From positions 767,501-831,500 of the forward strand of contig NZ_AYTM02000002.1 of assembly GCF_000507185.2 (NCBI RefSeq): DNA of 64,000 nucleotides, in the 5' to 3' direction. Below, piece by piece: positions 9,299 through 17,694 of this stretch. Under the pieces are notes generated by a model. That model was not told the origin of the DNA, made no database searches, and saw only the letters and a list, made by a program, of their open reading frames with translations. The position numbers were made by a program, and so were the translations under genes. Each line of letters begins with the position of its first letter. Within the stretch, counting starts at the first letter, position 1. The DNA is from Pseudomonas syringae KCTC 12500. GTDB lineage: Bacteria; Pseudomonadota; Gammaproteobacteria; Pseudomonadales; Pseudomonadaceae.

Positions 9299-9733
9299 TC
9301 AGGATCTTTCCAGATTGGCCAGAATCTGCGAATGCACACGCATGCTGACGCGCAGATCCTCTTCGCTCACGCCCTCGAACAACTCGATACGCAATACATT
9401 GGCGATGTTTTCAATTTTTTCGATCAGCGGCAATGCCGTGTCGCTGAGCAGGATCTTTTTTGCACGTCGGTCCTCAAGCACCGCCTGACGTTGCACCAGG
9501 CCCTGTTTTTCAAGACTGTCGAGCAAGCGCGCCAGGGTGGGGCCTTCTACGCCCACACTCTGCGCCAGCTCGCGCTGGGTGGGCGGCTCGGTGAAGCGCG
9601 CGAGGTGCAGCAGGACCAGCCAGCGAGCCTGAGACAGGCCAAGATCGGCCAGCCTGCGATCCAGCTCCGCACGCCAGCCTCGCGTGAGGTGTCCGAGTTG
9701 CATCCCGAAACGATGTTCATCAGTCATTGGCAT
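9299..9733 (-). CDS. MarR/SlyA-family transcriptional regulator
   Basis: 144 residues (or 142 if translation begins at the second ATG, 9727). It shows the winged-helix pattern of SlyA/MarR: dimerisation helix GMQLGHLTRGWRAELDRRL, recognition helix region PTQRELAQSVGVEGPTLARLL and wing RQAVLEDRRAKKILLSD. SlyA proteins bind TTAGCAAGCTAA-like sites, often lose DNA affinity on binding small aromatic ligands, and commonly autoregulate. A matching palindrome lies 28 bp upstream of the start. No divergent transporter or oxidoreductase sits beside it; recQ follows upstream on the same strand. Confidence 0.9.
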   Translation of the reverse strand: MPMTDEHRFGMQLGHLTRGWRAELDRRLADLGLSQARWLVLLHLARFTEPPTQRELAQSVGVEGPTLARLLDSLEKQGLVQRQAVLEDRRAKKILLSDTALPLIEKIENIANVLRIELFEGVSEEDLRVSMRVHSQILANLERS

Positions 9734-9760
9734 AAGGACACTCGTGATTAAAACTAATTA

Positions 9761-9772
9761 TTAGCGAGCTAA
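9761..9772. promoter_or_regulatory. SlyA-type operator upstream of the slyA-like gene
   Basis: TTAGCGAGCTAA: arms TTAGC and GCTAA pair perfectly around a 2-bp centre. The published SlyA consensus is TTAGCAAGCTAA, differing only at one central base. Its place directly ahead of the regulator gene argues for autoregulation. Confidence 0.7.
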
Positions 9773-9826
9773 GCATGGTCCTTATGTTCAAGCAAGCACG
9801 GGACGGTGACGCTCCGTCGCACGCCG

Positions 9827-11956
9827 TTATACCTCAAACTCCGATTGCAGCGCTGCACGTACGCAATACAAAACACCCTCCGGCACCCGCCCGGCAAACT
9901 GCTCGGCAATCGCCGACACCGGCGGCAGTTCCCCTTCTCCATCGAGAAAGGCATCCTGCACTTCACCCAGCAGGTCCTCCGGCAAGTCCAGCGCCTGCTC
10001 AATGGATAACTGCTGCTTGCCGATGGCTTCGGCCAGCAGGGTGTAGACATTTTTTTCCGAGCACTGCAACTGACCGGCGATCTGCGTCGGGGTCATGCCT
10101 GCGCGCGCCAGACTGATCAGTTCGTGACGCACATCGGCGACCACCCGTGGTGCCTCGGCCTTGCCGCTGAGCACTTCGAGAAAGGCTTCGCCATAACGCT
10201 CCAGCTTGCGCGCACCCACACCGCTGACCTTGGCCATCTCGGCCATCGATCCGGGTTTGCTGCGCAGCATTTCCAGCAGGGTCGAGTCCGGGAAAATAAC
10301 GTAAGGCGGGACACCGTGCTCTTCGGCCAGCTTGCGCCGCAGGGCACGCAGGGCTTCCCACTGCTCGCGCTCTTCGCCACGCACCAGTTGACTGGCCGGG
10401 CTGCCGGAACTGCTTCTCGATGTGGTTTGTGGCTTGAGGTCCTGGCGCAGTTCCAGAGAAACTTCGCCACGCAGCAAAGGGCGGCATGTTTCGCTGAGGC
10501 GCAGGCCGCCATAGCCTTCAAGATCGATGTCCGCCAGACCACGTGCAACCAGTTGGCGGAACAGCGAGCGCCACTCGGACTCGGTTCGCGCTTTGCCGAC
10601 GCCGAACACCGACAGGTGCTGATGACCGAAGCTCTCTACCTTGTCATTGGACTTGCCGAGCAACACGTCGACCAGATGACCGACGCCATAACGCTGGCCG
10701 GTACGGTAGATGGCCGACAGCGCCTGACGCGCAGGTTCGGTGGCATCCCAGGTCTGCACGCCATCGACGCAGTTGTCGCAATGGCCGCACGGGTTGGGCA
10801 TGTCTTCGTCGAAATAGGCCAGCAGGGTCTGCCGACGGCAACGGGTTTCTTCGCACAGGGCCAGCATCGCATCGAGCTTGTGCTGCTCCAGCCGCTTGTG
10901 ACGCTCGTCGCCTTCGGAGTTCTGCAGCATCTGCTTGAGCATCAGCACGTCTTGCAGACCGTAGGCCATCCAGGCATCGGCGGGCAGGCCATCACGCCCT
11001 GCCCGGCCGGTTTCCTGGTAATAAGCCTCAAGCGATTTGGGCAGGTCCATGTGCGCGACAAAACGCACGTTGGGCTTGTCGATGCCCATGCCGAACGCAA
11101 TGGTCGCGACCATGATCAGCCCTTCCTCGTTGAGAAAGCGCTTCTGGTTGGCCGCCCGGGTTTCGGACGGCAGACCAGCGTGATAAGGCAGCGCGGGGTA
11201 GCCGTTGTCACTGAGAAAGACGGCGACCTCATCGACCTTCTTGCGCGAGAGGCAATAGACGATACCGGCGTCGCTGCGGCGTTCGGAAAGAAAGGCCAGC
11301 AGCTGTTTGCGCGGCTGTTCCTTGGGCACGATGCGATAGAAGATGTTGGGCCGGTCGAAACTGGACAGAAAGCGCTCGGCGTTCTGCAGGTGCAGACGCG
11401 TGACGATTTCTTCGCGGGTGCGCTTGTCGGCGGTGGCGGTCAGCGCGATGCGCGGTACATCCGGAAACAGCTCGGCCAGTTGACCCAGTTGCAGGTATTC
11501 CGGGCGGAAGTCATGACCCCATTGCGACACGCAGTGCGCTTCGTCTATGGCAAACAGGGCGATCTTGAGGTTTTGCAGGAATGACAGCATGCGTGGCTGA
11601 ACCAGGCGCTCCGGGGCGAGGTAAAGCATTTTGACTTCGCCCAGACGAATGCGATTGGCCAGTTCGCGCTGCTGCTCGGCGCTGAGCGTCGAGTTGAGTG
11701 CAGCGGCCGATACGCCCAGTTCATCCAGCGTGGCAACCTGGTCGTCCATCAGCGCGATGAGTGGCGACACAACCACGCACAGCCCGTCGCGCAACAGCCC
11801 TGGTACCTGAAAACACAGGGACTTGCCGCCACCGGTGGGCATCAGCACCAGCGCGTCACCACCGCTGGCTACGCGCTCAATAATGGCACCCTGGCGACCA
11901 CGAAAGCTGTCGTAACCGAAGATGTCTTTAAGTACGCGTTGTGCCTGCTCAAGCAT
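9827..11956 (-). CDS. recQ: ATP-dependent DNA helicase RecQ
   Basis: 709 residues from ATG 11956 ([20 protein letters not shown]), the usual RecQ start and length; in-frame codons further upstream lack family similarity. Motif I is [16 protein letters not shown], motif [20 protein letters not shown] and motif [12 protein letters not shown]. The RecQ C-terminal zinc site is CEETRC ... CGHCDNC, followed by a winged helix and an HRDC domain ([20 protein letters not shown]). A C-terminal tail contains a helix-turn-helix-like segment ([20 protein letters not shown]). RecQ unwinds DNA 3' to 5' in recombination-dependent repair. No LexA box was recognised upstream. It is transcribed divergently from yecA. 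Confidence 0.97.
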   Translation of the reverse strand: MLEQAQRVLKDIFGYDSFRGRQGAIIERVASGGDALVLMPTGGGKSLCFQVPGLLRDGLCVVVSPLIALMDDQVATLDELGVSAAALNSTLSAEQQRELANRIRLGEVKMLYLAPERLVQPRMLSFLQNLKIALFAIDEAHCVSQWGHDFRPEYLQLGQLAELFPDVPRIALTATADKRTREEIVTRLHLQNAERFLSSFDRPNIFYRIVPKEQPRKQLLAFLSERRSDAGIVYCLSRKKVDEVAVFLSDNGYPALPYHAGLPSETRAANQKRFLNEEGLIMVATIAFGMGIDKPNVRFVAHMDLPKSLEAYYQETGRAGRDGLPADAWMAYGLQDVLMLKQMLQNSEGDERHKRLEQHKLDAMLALCEETRCRRQTLLAYFDEDMPNPCGHCDNCVDGVQTWDATEPARQALSAIYRTGQRYGVGHLVDVLLGKSNDKVESFGHQHLSVFGVGKARTESEWRSLFRQLVARGLADIDLEGYGGLRLSETCRPLLRGEVSLELRQDLKPQTTSRSSSGSPASQLVRGEEREQWEALRALRRKLAEEHGVPPYVIFPDSTLLEMLRSKPGSMAEMAKVSGVGARKLERYGEAFLEVLSGKAEAPRVVADVRHELISLARAGMTPTQIAGQLQCSEKNVYTLLAEAIGKQQLSIEQALDLPEDLLGEVQDAFLDGEGELPPVSAIAEQFAGRVPEGVLYCVRAALQSEFEV

Positions 11957-12135
11957 AAAAAACCCCGGAATATCCTGCTGCACTGCAAAACGGGGGAGTA
12001 TACCCGAGCGCTCGGGGGCAATGGATGACTGGGACATGAGCGGTCGAAATTAACTGCAATTGGCCTGCGCGCTGGCGCCACGGACGCTCAGGGCCTAGAA
12101 TCCAGCATCGTTTATATTTTCAAGGTAGCGCTTCC

Positions 12136-12723
12136 ATGTCCTTCGCTGAGCAATTAACCCGCCTGCAAGTCTTCCTCGATGCAGATGAACTGCACGAAGA
12201 AGCACTGGACTACGTGGCCGCGCATGGCTACCTGACCGCCTTGTCAATCTGCGCTGAAGAGGTGCCGGAGCGCGAGTGGATCGACGCGCTGTTCTCCGAG
12301 CCGCCGCAGTACTCCAGCGAAGCGCAACAGACAGAAGTCGAAGCGACGCTGATTGCCCTCAAGGCACACATTGCCCGCCAGCTGGCTTCGGACGAAGAGT
12401 TCGAGCTGCCGTGCGATCTGGACCTGGGCGACGACCCTGATGATTCTGACCTGCGCGGCTGGTGCATCGGCTTCATGGAAGGCGTGTTCCTGCGTGAAAA
12501 CGCCTGGTTTGAAAGTGCCGAGGAAGAAGTCAGCGAAATGCTCCTGCCGATCATGGTCGGTTCGGGCCTGTTCGACGAACAGCCGGAGTTCGCCGACATC
12601 GCCCAGGACGCCAACCTGATGGACGACATGATCGTGCAGATCCCCGAAGCGCTGACCGCCCTGTACCTGCTCTGCCAGGCACCGGACGAAAAGCCGGCGA
12701 TCCTCAAGCCCCGCCATCACTGA
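12136..12723 (+). CDS. YecA/UPF0149 family protein
   Basis: 195 residues, acidic, with the YecA-family signature MEGVFLRENAWF and the preceding DLRGWCIGF. Family members are single-domain helical proteins of unknown biochemical role; some carry a C-terminal SEC-C zinc motif, which is absent here because the protein ends in KPRHH. It begins 17 bp after the GGTAGCG stretch and is followed 10 bp later by a YbaN-type gene, so the two are probably co-transcribed, divergently from recQ. Confidence 0.85.
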   Translation: MSFAEQLTRLQVFLDADELHEEALDYVAAHGYLTALSICAEEVPEREWIDALFSEPPQYSSEAQQTEVEATLIALKAHIARQLASDEEFELPCDLDLGDDPDDSDLRGWCIGFMEGVFLRENAWFESAEEEVSEMLLPIMVGSGLFDEQPEFADIAQDANLMDDMIVQIPEALTALYLLCQAPDEKPAILKPRHH

Positions 12724-12733
12724 GTCGGCGCCT

Positions 12734-13147
12734 ATGGCGCAAGGCTCACCGCGCACCAGCCGTCACCGGTCGGTGCGCTATCTGCTTGTAGCGATTGGCT
12801 GGCTGAGCGTGATATTGGGCGTGGTCGGTATTTTCCTGCCGGTGCTGCCCACCACGCCTTTTCTGCTGCTGGCCGCGGCCTGCTTCGCGCGCAGCTCTCC
12901 GCGCTTCTACGACTGGCTGGTCAACCACCCGCAACTCGGTCCGTGGATTCGTGATTACCTCGAAGGCAATGGCATCCCGCTCAAGGGCAAGGTCTACGCC
13001 ATCGGCCTGATGTGGCTGAGCATCAGCCTGTCGTGCTACCTGGTGCCCTCACCCTGGGCACGGGTCTTCATGCTGACCAGCGCAGTGCTGGTGACGAGCT
13101 ATATCCTCAGGCAGAAGACGCGAGCACCAGGCTGTTGCAAGCGATAG
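12734..13147 (+). CDS. YbaN/DUF454 inner-membrane protein
   Basis: 137 residues with two or three membrane helices: SVILGVVGIFLPVLPTTPFL, then a helix spanning the IGLMWLSISLSCYLV region and one ending VLVTSYIL. The first helix with PVLPTTPFLLLAAACFARSS is the DUF454 hallmark. Function is unknown; E. coli YbaN is the reference member. It starts 10 bp after yecA and is convergent with pap downstream. Confidence 0.88.
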   Translation: MAQGSPRTSRHRSVRYLLVAIGWLSVILGVVGIFLPVLPTTPFLLLAAACFARSSPRFYDWLVNHPQLGPWIRDYLEGNGIPLKGKVYAIGLMWLSISLSCYLVPSPWARVFMLTSAVLVTSYILRQKTRAPGCCKR

Positions 13148-13185
13148 CGCCGAGCGAAGCCGACGCCACCGCAACACTCAGATCA

Positions 13186-14682
13186 TCAGTTCTTCTTGTC
13201 CTTGGCGAACGCCGCTTCCAGCGCTTCGTTGAGGGTGCGTAATACCTTGACCCTGGCCCAGCGCTTGTCGTTGGCCTCGATCAATGTCCACGGCGCGATT
13301 TCGGTGCTGGTGCGATCCACCATGTCGCCGACTGCCTGGCGGTAGTCAGGCCATTTCTTGCGGTTGCGCCAGTCGTCCTCGGTGATCTTGTAGCGCTTGA
13401 ACGGGATCTTTTCGCGCTCCTTGAAACGCTCCAGTTGGGTCTGCTGATCGATGGCCAGCCAGAACTTGACCACCACAACGCCTGCGTCGGTGAGCTGCTC
13501 TTCGAAGTCATTGATTTCCGAATACGCGCGCTTCCAGTCCGACTCGCTGCAAAAACCCTCGACCCGCTCAACCAGCACGCGGCCGTACCACGAGCGATCG
13601 AAGATGGTGAATTTGCCGCGCGCCGGTATCTGCCGCCAGAAACGCCACAGATACGGTTGCGCGCGCTCGTCCTGGGTGGGCGCGGCGATCGGCACGATGG
13701 CGTATTGACGCGGGTCCAGTGCCGCCGCCACACGTCGGATCGCACCGCCCTTGCCTGCCGCATCGTTGCCTTCAAACACTGCCAGCAGCGCGTGGCTTTT
13801 CATGCGCTTGTCGCGCATGTTGCCGGACAGCCGCGCCTGCTCGGTAATCAACTGTTGCTGATAATCGTCCTTGCTCAGGTTCAGGCTCAGGTCGAGGCTG
13901 TCGAGCAGGGTCAGCTCGTTACTGTGAATCGCCAGCGGCCCGACCGTCAGCGCAGCGGTCTCGGGCTCGGCCTTGTTCAGCGCGGCCTGCATGCCTTCCA
14001 GCAACAGCCGGCCGACGGTCAGGCTGCGGTAGTTGGCGTCCACACCCTCGATCACATGCCAGGGGGCGTATTCACGACTGGTGCGACGCAGGACCCGTTC
14101 GCCGAAGCGCACGAACTTGTCGTAGGTCTTGGACTGCTGCCAGTCCAGCGGGCTGATGCGCCAGCTGTGCAACGGATCATCCTTGAGGGTCTTGAGGCGC
14201 AGCTTCATCTGTTTTTTGGACAGGTGAAACCAGAACTTGAAGATCAGCGCGCCTTCATCGCAGAGCATCTTTTCCAGACGTTCGGCGCCGCTGATGGCCT
14301 GATCGAGCACGGCGTCCTTGAAGCGCCCGTGAACCCTGTCCTGGAGCATCTGGCTGTACCAGTTGCCAAAGAAAATACCCATGCGGCCCTTGGCCGGCAA
14401 TTGCCGCCAGTAGCGCCAGACGGGCGGATGAGCGAGTTCTTCGTCGGTCTGCTGATCGAAGGTGCGCACCTCGATCAGGCGCGGGTCCATCCACTCACTG
14501 AGCAGTTTGACGGTCTCGCCCTTGCCCGCGCCTTCTATGCCGTTGATCAGCACGATGATCTGGCGACCAGCCTGCTCGTGCAGGTCTATCTGCGCTTCGA
14601 GCAACGCTTCGCGCAGTTGCGGCAACGCTGCCTCGTAAGTCTCATCGTCAATGACATGACCGATTTCAGCGGATTCAAACAT
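13186..14682 (-). CDS. pap: Polyphosphate:AMP phosphotransferase (two-domain PPK2)
   Basis: 498 residues made of two PPK2 domains in tandem. Each has a Walker A (NGIEGAGKGETVK at about 48-59; FEGNDAAGKGGAIRR at about 303-317) and the family WRYWRQLPAKG or WRFWRQIPARG stretch, with RSWYGRVLVERVEG in the second half. Pap uses polyphosphate to phosphorylate AMP to ADP; the length and tandem arrangement match class II PPK2 enzymes rather than the single-domain ADP-phosphorylating kinases. A monocistronic unit is likely: convergent with ybaN, divergent from mnmC. Confidence 0.93.
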   Translation of the reverse strand: MFESAEIGHVIDDETYEAALPQLREALLEAQIDLHEQAGRQIIVLINGIEGAGKGETVKLLSEWMDPRLIEVRTFDQQTDEELAHPPVWRYWRQLPAKGRMGIFFGNWYSQMLQDRVHGRFKDAVLDQAISGAERLEKMLCDEGALIFKFWFHLSKKQMKLRLKTLKDDPLHSWRISPLDWQQSKTYDKFVRFGERVLRRTSREYAPWHVIEGVDANYRSLTVGRLLLEGMQAALNKAEPETAALTVGPLAIHSNELTLLDSLDLSLNLSKDDYQQQLITEQARLSGNMRDKRMKSHALLAVFEGNDAAGKGGAIRRVAAALDPRQYAIVPIAAPTQDERAQPYLWRFWRQIPARGKFTIFDRSWYGRVLVERVEGFCSESDWKRAYSEINDFEEQLTDAGVVVVKFWLAIDQQTQLERFKEREKIPFKRYKITEDDWRNRKKWPDYRQAVGDMVDRTSTEIAPWTLIEANDKRWARVKVLRTLNEALEAAFAKDKKN

Positions 14683-14830
14683 GCACAGCTCCTGATTGAT
14701 GTGGGCTCAGAGAACGCCTGATGGAGATTGTGACCATTGATTGCAGGCATCGGTCAATCCGCACATCCTTGATAGCACTTTTCTCTGCGCAGACGGCTAA
14801 AATGCCGCCACTGCCTTCGCTGAGCCCGAC

Positions 14831-16855
14831 ATGACCATTACCCGCCACGCCCAGATCGACTGGGACGAACACGGCAACCCGCGTTCCCGCGATTTTTCCG
14901 ACGTGTACTTTTCCACCGAGTCCGGTCTGGACGAAACGCGCCATGTGTTTCTGGTGCAGAACGACCTGCGCCGGCGCTTCACCGAATTGCCGGATGAAGG
15001 CCGGTTGATCATTGGTGAAACCGGCTTCGGCACCGGGCTGAATTTCCTTTGTGCCTGGCAGTTGTTCGACGAGTGCGCGCCCGCCAATGCGCGCCTGCAG
15101 TTCGTCAGCGTCGAGAAATACCCGTTGAGCCATGCCGACCTGCAGCGTGCCCTGGCGTTGTGGCCCGAGCTGTCGCCGTTTGCGGGTCAATTGCTCGATC
15201 AGTATGTGGCTGTGCATGAAGGCTTTCAGCGTCTGGTGTTCGCGGGCGGCCGCGTGACGCTTACGCTACTTATCGGCGATGCGCTGCAGATGCTGCCGCA
15301 ACTGGACGGGCAGGTGGACGCCTGGTTTCTCGACGGTTTTGCGCCAGCGAAAAACCCGGAAATGTGGACCCCCGAGCTGTTTGCCGAACTGGCGCGCCTG
15401 TCCACATCGAGCACCACGATAGGCACCTTCACCAGCACCGGCTGGGTGCGCCGCTCGCTGAATGCGGCAGGGTTCAAGATGAAGCGCGTACCGGGCATCG
15501 GCCACAAATGGGAAGTCCTGCGTGGCGCTTTTATCGCTTGGCCAGAGGACGTAGCGCTCCCCGCTGCTGCCAAGCCTTGGTTCGCCCGCCCCGCGCCGAT
15601 TGGCGGCGAGCGTAAAGCGCTTGTGATTGGCGCGGGGCTGGCCGGCTGCGCCACGGCACAGAGTCTGGCGCAACGCGGTTGGCAGGTCAGCCTGCTGGAG
15701 CGCCACGCCGCACCGGCACAGGAAGCATCCGGCAACCCGCAGGGCGTGCTGTACCTGAAACTGTCGGCGCACGGTACGGCGCTGTCACAGTTGATCCTCA
15801 GCGGTTTCGGTCATACACGAAGGCTGCTTGAGCGCTTGCAGCGCGGGGTCGACTGGGACGCTTGCGGGGTGCTGCAACTGACCTTCGACGACAAGGAAGC
15901 GCTGCGCCAGAAACAACTGGCCGATGCCTTCCCCGAATCACTCCTGCACCTGCTGGAGCAGCCCGCGGCAGAAGCGCAGAGCGGCGTTGCGCTGAACAGT
16001 GGCGGGCTTTTTTACCCCGAAGGCGGCTGGGTTCATCCGCCTGCGTTGTGTCACGCACAGGCTGCGCACGCCAATATCAGCCTGATCACTCATCAGCAGG
16101 CACTGGAGCTGAGACGTGTCGATGATCAGTGGCAGGTCTGGAGTCACGAACGGTTGATCGACAGCGCTCCGGTCGTGGTGCTGGCCGGTGCAGCTGATAT
16201 TCAGCAGTTTTCACAGAGCGCCGACTTGCCGCTCAAACGCATCCGCGGGCAGATCACCCGTTTGCCGCAGACTCAAGCCAGCACGGCATTGCGCAGCGTG
16301 GTGTGCGCCGAGGGTTATGTGGCTCCGGCGCGCCTGGGCGAACATACGCTGGGCGCCAGTTTCGATTTCAACAGCACTGATCTGACGCCGAACCTGGCCG
16401 ATCATCTGGACAATCTGGGGCTGTTGCGGGAAATTTCGGAAGACCTCACTTCACGCCTTGAGGCCGCCGCTTTGTCGCCCGAACAATTGCAGGGGCGCGC
16501 TGCGTTTCGCTGTACCAGCCCGGATTATCTGCCCATCGTCGGTCCGCTGGCCGACCGCAAGGCGTTCATGCAGGCCTATGCCGCACTGGGCAAGGATGCA
16601 CGTCAGGTGCCGGACAGCGCCTGCCCGTGGCTGGACGGCCTGTACGTCAACAGCGGCCACGGTTCGCGCGGGCTGATCACCGCGCCGCTGTGTGGCGAAC
16701 TGATCGCCGCCTGGCTCGACAACGAACCACTGCCTTTGCCACGTAGCGTGGCCGAGGCCTGTCACCCCAACCGGTTCGCGCTGCGCGGGCTGATTCGCGG
16801 CGGCGGGAAGTCGCCTGAAAAGCAGGACCAACGTGGGGCATCGCACGCTAGTTGA
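14831..16855 (+). CDS. mnmC: Bifunctional tRNA mnm5s2U34 biosynthesis enzyme MnmC
   Basis: 674 residues. The N-terminal methyltransferase domain (1-240) has an SAM loop GETGFGTGLNFLCAWQLF and the catalytic-region motif WFLDGFAPAKNPEMW. The C-terminal oxidoreductase has an FAD dinucleotide fold at about 262-292 (ALVIGAGLAGCATAQSLAQR) and a late NSGHGSRGL motif. The FAD domain removes the carboxymethyl group from cmnm5U34 in tRNA, then the N-terminal domain methylates the amine to give mnm5. The fused architecture and length are standard. It is followed directly by a block of palindromic repeats. Confidence 0.97.
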   Translation: MTITRHAQIDWDEHGNPRSRDFSDVYFSTESGLDETRHVFLVQNDLRRRFTELPDEGRLIIGETGFGTGLNFLCAWQLFDECAPANARLQFVSVEKYPLSHADLQRALALWPELSPFAGQLLDQYVAVHEGFQRLVFAGGRVTLTLLIGDALQMLPQLDGQVDAWFLDGFAPAKNPEMWTPELFAELARLSTSSTTIGTFTSTGWVRRSLNAAGFKMKRVPGIGHKWEVLRGAFIAWPEDVALPAAAKPWFARPAPIGGERKALVIGAGLAGCATAQSLAQRGWQVSLLERHAAPAQEASGNPQGVLYLKLSAHGTALSQLILSGFGHTRRLLERLQRGVDWDACGVLQLTFDDKEALRQKQLADAFPESLLHLLEQPAAEAQSGVALNSGGLFYPEGGWVHPPALCHAQAAHANISLITHQQALELRRVDDQWQVWSHERLIDSAPVVVLAGAADIQQFSQSADLPLKRIRGQITRLPQTQASTALRSVVCAEGYVAPARLGEHTLGASFDFNSTDLTPNLADHLDNLGLLREISEDLTSRLEAAALSPEQLQGRAAFRCTSPDYLPIVGPLADRKAFMQAYAALGKDARQVPDSACPWLDGLYVNSGHGSRGLITAPLCGELIAAWLDNEPLPLPRSVAEACHPNRFALRGLIRGGGKSPEKQDQRGASHAS

Positions 16856-16861
16856 GATGAT

Positions 16862-16957
16862 CGTTCCCTACGCTCCAGCGTGGGAATACAGCTCTCGACG
16901 CTCTGCGTCGCAAAGAAGACGCAAAGCGTCCTGAACGGCATGACGACGCAGAGCGTC
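16862..16957. repeat. Cluster of REP-type palindromes
   Basis: Between mnmC and the ABC operon lie a dyad CCTACGCTCCAGCGTGGG and three palindromes of the form GACGC-NNN-GCGTC (16897-16909, 16918-16930, 16945-16957). The same short palindrome recurs at five other intergenic positions here. This is a clustered repetitive extragenic element rather than a simple terminator. Confidence 0.8.
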
Positions 16958-17025
16958 GCACGATATTTCCTACGAGCACGCTCAGGCGCTACTCTTGAGC
17001 GTCTGTCAGAACGATTGGGTTGCTC

Positions 17026-17694
17026 ATGCTGCAAGTGCGAAACGTATTCAAGCGCTACACCACGGCACAGGGACCGCTGGATGTCTTGCGTGGTGTCGAT
17101 CTGCATCTGGCACAGGGCGAAAGCCTGGCGTTGATGGGTGAGTCCGGCAGTGGCAAGAGCACCTTGCTGCATCTGGTGGCGGGCCTGGATCAGGTCGACG
17201 ATGGCAGCATCGAGGTCGCAGGCCAGCGTCTGGACCTGATGAACGAAAGCCAGTTGGCCAACTGGCGGCGTACCGAGATCGGTCTGGTGTTTCAGCAGTT
17301 CAACCTGATCGGCAGCCTGAAAATAGCCGACAACCTGGCGTTTCAGGCACGGCTGGCCGGGCGCGTTGATGCAGCCTGGCAGACGCATTTGATCGAGCGA
17401 CTGGGCCTGGCCGCGCTGCTGGATCGCTATCCCGAACAACTCTCCGGCGGACAGCAGCAACGTGTAGCGATAGGCCGCGCCCTCGCCTCGCGACCCGGCC
17501 TGCTGCTGGCTGACGAACCCACCGGCAATCTCGACGAAGCCACCAGCGACGAGGTGCTGCAACTGCTGCTGGATATCCTCGCCGACAGCCCCACCAGTCT
17601 GCTGATGGTCACCCACAGCCCGCGCGTCGCGCAGCGGCTGTCGCGCAAAGTAGTGCTGCATCTGGGGCGTCTGGCTGACGAAGGCAAACGCTGA
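17026..17694 (+). CDS. ABC transporter ATP-binding protein (LolD/MacB-like class)
   Basis: 222 residues from ATG 17026; the in-frame TTG six bases earlier is less likely. Walker A GESGSGKST, signature LSGGQQQRVAIGRAL, Walker B LLLADEPTGNLD and a switch His in MVTHSPR are all present. The sequence class is that of LolD, MacB and YbbA ATPases, which pair with FtsX-type permeases that work on lipoproteins or periplasmic substrates by mechanotransmission. Its stop overlaps the start of the permease gene by one base, so the two are translationally coupled. Confidence 0.93.
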   Translation: MLQVRNVFKRYTTAQGPLDVLRGVDLHLAQGESLALMGESGSGKSTLLHLVAGLDQVDDGSIEVAGQRLDLMNESQLANWRRTEIGLVFQQFNLIGSLKIADNLAFQARLAGRVDAAWQTHLIERLGLAALLDRYPEQLSGGQQQRVAIGRALASRPGLLLADEPTGNLDEATSDEVLQLLLDILADSPTSLLMVTHSPRVAQRLSRKVVLHLGRLADEGKR

